The notes under the pieces: model-generated | Told to the model about the DNA's origin: nothing | Database searches by the model: none | Seen by the model: only the letters and a program-made list of their open reading frames with translations | Origin: Sulfobacillus sp. | GTDB taxonomy: Bacteria; Bacillota; Sulfobacillia; Sulfobacillales; Sulfobacillaceae | Direction: 5' to 3' | Assembly (NCBI GenBank): GCA_027309085.1 | Contig: DAIDDL010000024.1 | Span: forward strand, 1 to 64,000 | DNA: 64,000 bases | Made by a program: the position numbers and the translations under genes | Shown: piece by piece, positions 62,413-64,000 of the stretch | Numbering within the stretch: position 1 is the stretch's first letter | Layout: every line of letters starts with the position of its first letter

Positions 62413-63369
62413 ATGCTGCACCCCCGCTGGATCACCGCGCATGAATTGGAAGACATTTTGCCGGATAGCATCATTAGAAAATACTTGGCCGAGAATATCC
62501 ACCGGACTCTGGCGACTCCCCCAGTGCGGGTGGTCCAGCCGGATAGTGCGGGGACAGTGATTGTGATGGCGGCCGGGGAGGCTGACCCCGGACTATCGGT
62601 CGTAAAAGTGCTGTATGAGCGCAGCGGCAATAAAACTCTGGACCCTCCAAAACCCACGCTCAATGGCTCCGTGATGATTTACGACGCCACCGGCGACGTC
62701 GTGGCTGGTGTCGATGGCGCTGCATTTACCGGCACGCGCACGGCCGCTATTGCAGGAGTCGCGACCCAGTGGCTGGCCTCTTCAGTGGCCATACAAACCA
62801 TTATCGGATCTGGTTTGGAAGCGTACCACCATGCCAAGGCCCTGGCCACCATAAGCGGCGTCAGGGAAATCCGCCTGTGGGCGAGGAATCGGCAGGCCGG
62901 GGAATTGCTGGCGGAACGGTTGCGGGCTCTACCGGCCTGTCAGCACATTGGGGTGCGCGTTATGGCGAGTATCGGGGAAGCTGTGCGGGACGCTGATGTG
63001 ATTACCACGGTCACTGGCTCCCCCCAGCCGTTGATTATGGAACGCCAATTGGCCCCTACTGTGCTGATTAATGCTATGGGTGCGTACCGTCCGACTACGC
63101 GGGAATTGGCCTCCGATGTGGTGCGCGGAGCACGCTTGTATGCCGACTCGGTGTCCGCGTGCCGGGCCGAGGCGGGCGATTATCTCATTCCGGCCGCAGA
63201 GGGACTCATCGATTGGCCGCAGGTGCGGCCATTGTCGGAGGCGGCCGGCGACGGGACGCACCGGGGCCGTACGGTCATGAAAAGTGTGGGGACAGCGTTG
63301 TTCGACGTGATCTGCGCCGAATCCTTGGTACACCAATTGCAGATGCGTCATATTCGTCAGGACCAGTAG
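62413..63369 (+). CDS. Ornithine cyclodeaminase/mu-crystallin family protein
   Basis: This family includes ornithine cyclodeaminase, alanine dehydrogenase and pyrroline-2-carboxylate reductase. The 318-residue product has RTLATPPVRVVQPDSAGTVI, GLSVVKVLYERSGNKTLDPP, LNGSVMIYDATGDVVAGVDG, GAAFTGTRTAAIAGVATQWL, QTIIGSGLEAYHHAKALATI (NAD-binding), and INAMGAYRPTTRELASDVV. ATG 62413 starts where similarity starts; the ribosome site is weak (GGAAAG). An FAD amine oxidase gene follows after 25 bases, so the pair probably acts on imino or amino acids, for example proline derivatives. Confidence 0.85.
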   Translation: MLHPRWITAHELEDILPDSIIRKYLAENIHRTLATPPVRVVQPDSAGTVIVMAAGEADPGLSVVKVLYERSGNKTLDPPKPTLNGSVMIYDATGDVVAGVDGAAFTGTRTAAIAGVATQWLASSVAIQTIIGSGLEAYHHAKALATISGVREIRLWARNRQAGELLAERLRALPACQHIGVRVMASIGEAVRDADVITTVTGSPQPLIMERQLAPTVLINAMGAYRPTTRELASDVVRGARLYADSVSACRAEAGDYLIPAAEGLIDWPQVRPLSEAAGDGTHRGRTVMKSVGTALFDVICAESLVHQLQMRHIRQDQ

Positions 63370-63394
63370 AAAATCAGAAAGGATGAGGGACACC

Positions 63395-64000
63395 GTGACC
63401 GACACCCAAGATGTTGTGATTATCGGGGGAGGTCTTGTGGGATTATCTATCGCCTGCCACTTGGCAGAAAAAGGCGTGACGCGCATTGTCGTGCTGGAGC
63501 GTGAGGCGATGTGGGGGCGGGGTTCGTCGGCACGCAGTGCTGGCGGCGTCCGCCTCGAATTTTCCCATCCCAGCAGTGTGCAGTTTTCGCAATATGGTCT
63601 AGAGATGTTTCGCCGATTTGAAGACCTATTCGGGATTTCGGCATCATTTAACCCGTGCGGCTACCTATTCCTCACCCGCGACCCTCAGCGTTGGGACAGG
63701 ATGCAGCAGCTCGCTGCGATGCAGCAAATGCTGGGTGTTCCAGTAGAGCTGTTGAGCCCTGCCGATTTAGCGCGGCGGTATGCTTATATCGAGATGCCGG
63801 ATTTAGTCGGGGCAACGTTTTGCGCACAGGACGGGATTGCTGACCCTGCATCGGTCGCCTATGGGTGGGCACGGCGGGCCCGAGAATTGGGGGTGAAAAT
63901 TCGGCTCAGTGAGCTTGTCACCGACATTACCCAGACACGCGGACACGTAAGCGGCGTTGTGACGGCATCGGGTTCCGTTATCCAGGCTGCCGTTGTAGTC
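63395..64000 (+). CDS. FAD-dependent amine oxidase (sarcosine oxidase beta-like), partial
   Basis: The frame is open to the end of the window, giving the first 202 residues. It has the FAD-binding Rossmann motif DVVIIGGGLVGLSIACHLAE, VVLEREAMWGRGSSARSAGG with the RS-x-G-G segment of the DAO family, NPCGYLFLTRD, and GATFCAQDGIADPASVAYGW. This matches the sarcosine oxidase beta/glycine oxidase/D-amino acid dehydrogenase group. GTG 63395 is preferred since AAGGATGAGGGA spaces to it; ATG 63383 is too close. The C-terminal half lies outside the window. Confidence 0.85.
   Translation, partial: MTDTQDVVIIGGGLVGLSIACHLAEKGVTRIVVLEREAMWGRGSSARSAGGVRLEFSHPSSVQFSQYGLEMFRRFEDLFGISASFNPCGYLFLTRDPQRWDRMQQLAAMQQMLGVPVELLSPADLARRYAYIEMPDLVGATFCAQDGIADPASVAYGWARRARELGVKIRLSELVTDITQTRGHVSGVVTASGSVIQAAVVV

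Noticed and set aside
1-64000. CRISPR arrays, rRNA and tRNA genes
   Set aside because: No regularly spaced repeats, rRNA segments or tRNA-like cloverleaf with a T-loop were noticed on either strand; a dedicated scan was not possible.

Overview
The window looks like chromosomal DNA of a moderately GC-rich Firmicute. Purine-rich AGGAGG-type ribosome sites sit at sensible distances from ATG, GTG and TTG starts. The gene mix (clostridial-type glucoamylase, PucR regulators, actinobacterial-type xylose isomerase, nickel-pincer genes, dense amino-acid/polyamine catabolism) resembles Sulfobacillus-like thermoacidophiles. The taxon is inference; there is no rRNA, tRNA or single-copy marker here.

Layout. 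1-13 kb is an eroded accessory region: a glucoamylase broken by two C-tract frameshifts, folC and MFS stubs, two paralogous Cys-rich proteins of unknown function, a sodA N-terminal stub, a topB tail, a PLD-family protein, an HTH/transposase chimera, a membrane-protein gene with a nonsense codon, several long palindromes and two aldo/keto reductases. 13-21 kb holds a FAH-family hydrolase and an apparent operon: aldo/keto reductase, larE, larB, larC, a further aldo/keto reductase split by a TnpB-derived element, and an SDR. No larA is present.

21-41 kb is an amine/GABA catabolic island: gabT, three APC permeases, two PucR-family regulators, a PaiB-like protein, a class III CoA-transferase, a ureohydrolase, two more class III aminotransferases and two aldehyde dehydrogenases. 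The genes fit a route from a guanidino compound or putrescine through aminobutyraldehyde and GABA to succinate. A TTGCACA-type motif recurs upstream of gabT, both pucR genes and a peptide-binding lipoprotein gene. IS607 and IS605 debris lies at 26.7-27.8 kb.

41-53 kb holds an orphan DNA methyltransferase, a solitary peptide-binding lipoprotein, and an acyl-CoA cluster resembling acyclic-terpene or branched-chain acid utilisation (ligase, IVD-type dehydrogenase, TetR, hydratase, split AtuA pair, carboxylase beta chain) that lacks the biotin-carrying alpha chain. 53-56 kb has a MazG-like protein abutting a PLD-helicase fusion, a plausible defence module. 56-60.4 kb is xylR-xylA-xylB. 60.4-64 kb has an orphan SWIM protein, an ornithine cyclodeaminase/mu-crystallin family enzyme, and an FAD amine oxidase running off the edge.

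All family assignments come from reading translated sequence by eye; no database search was run.
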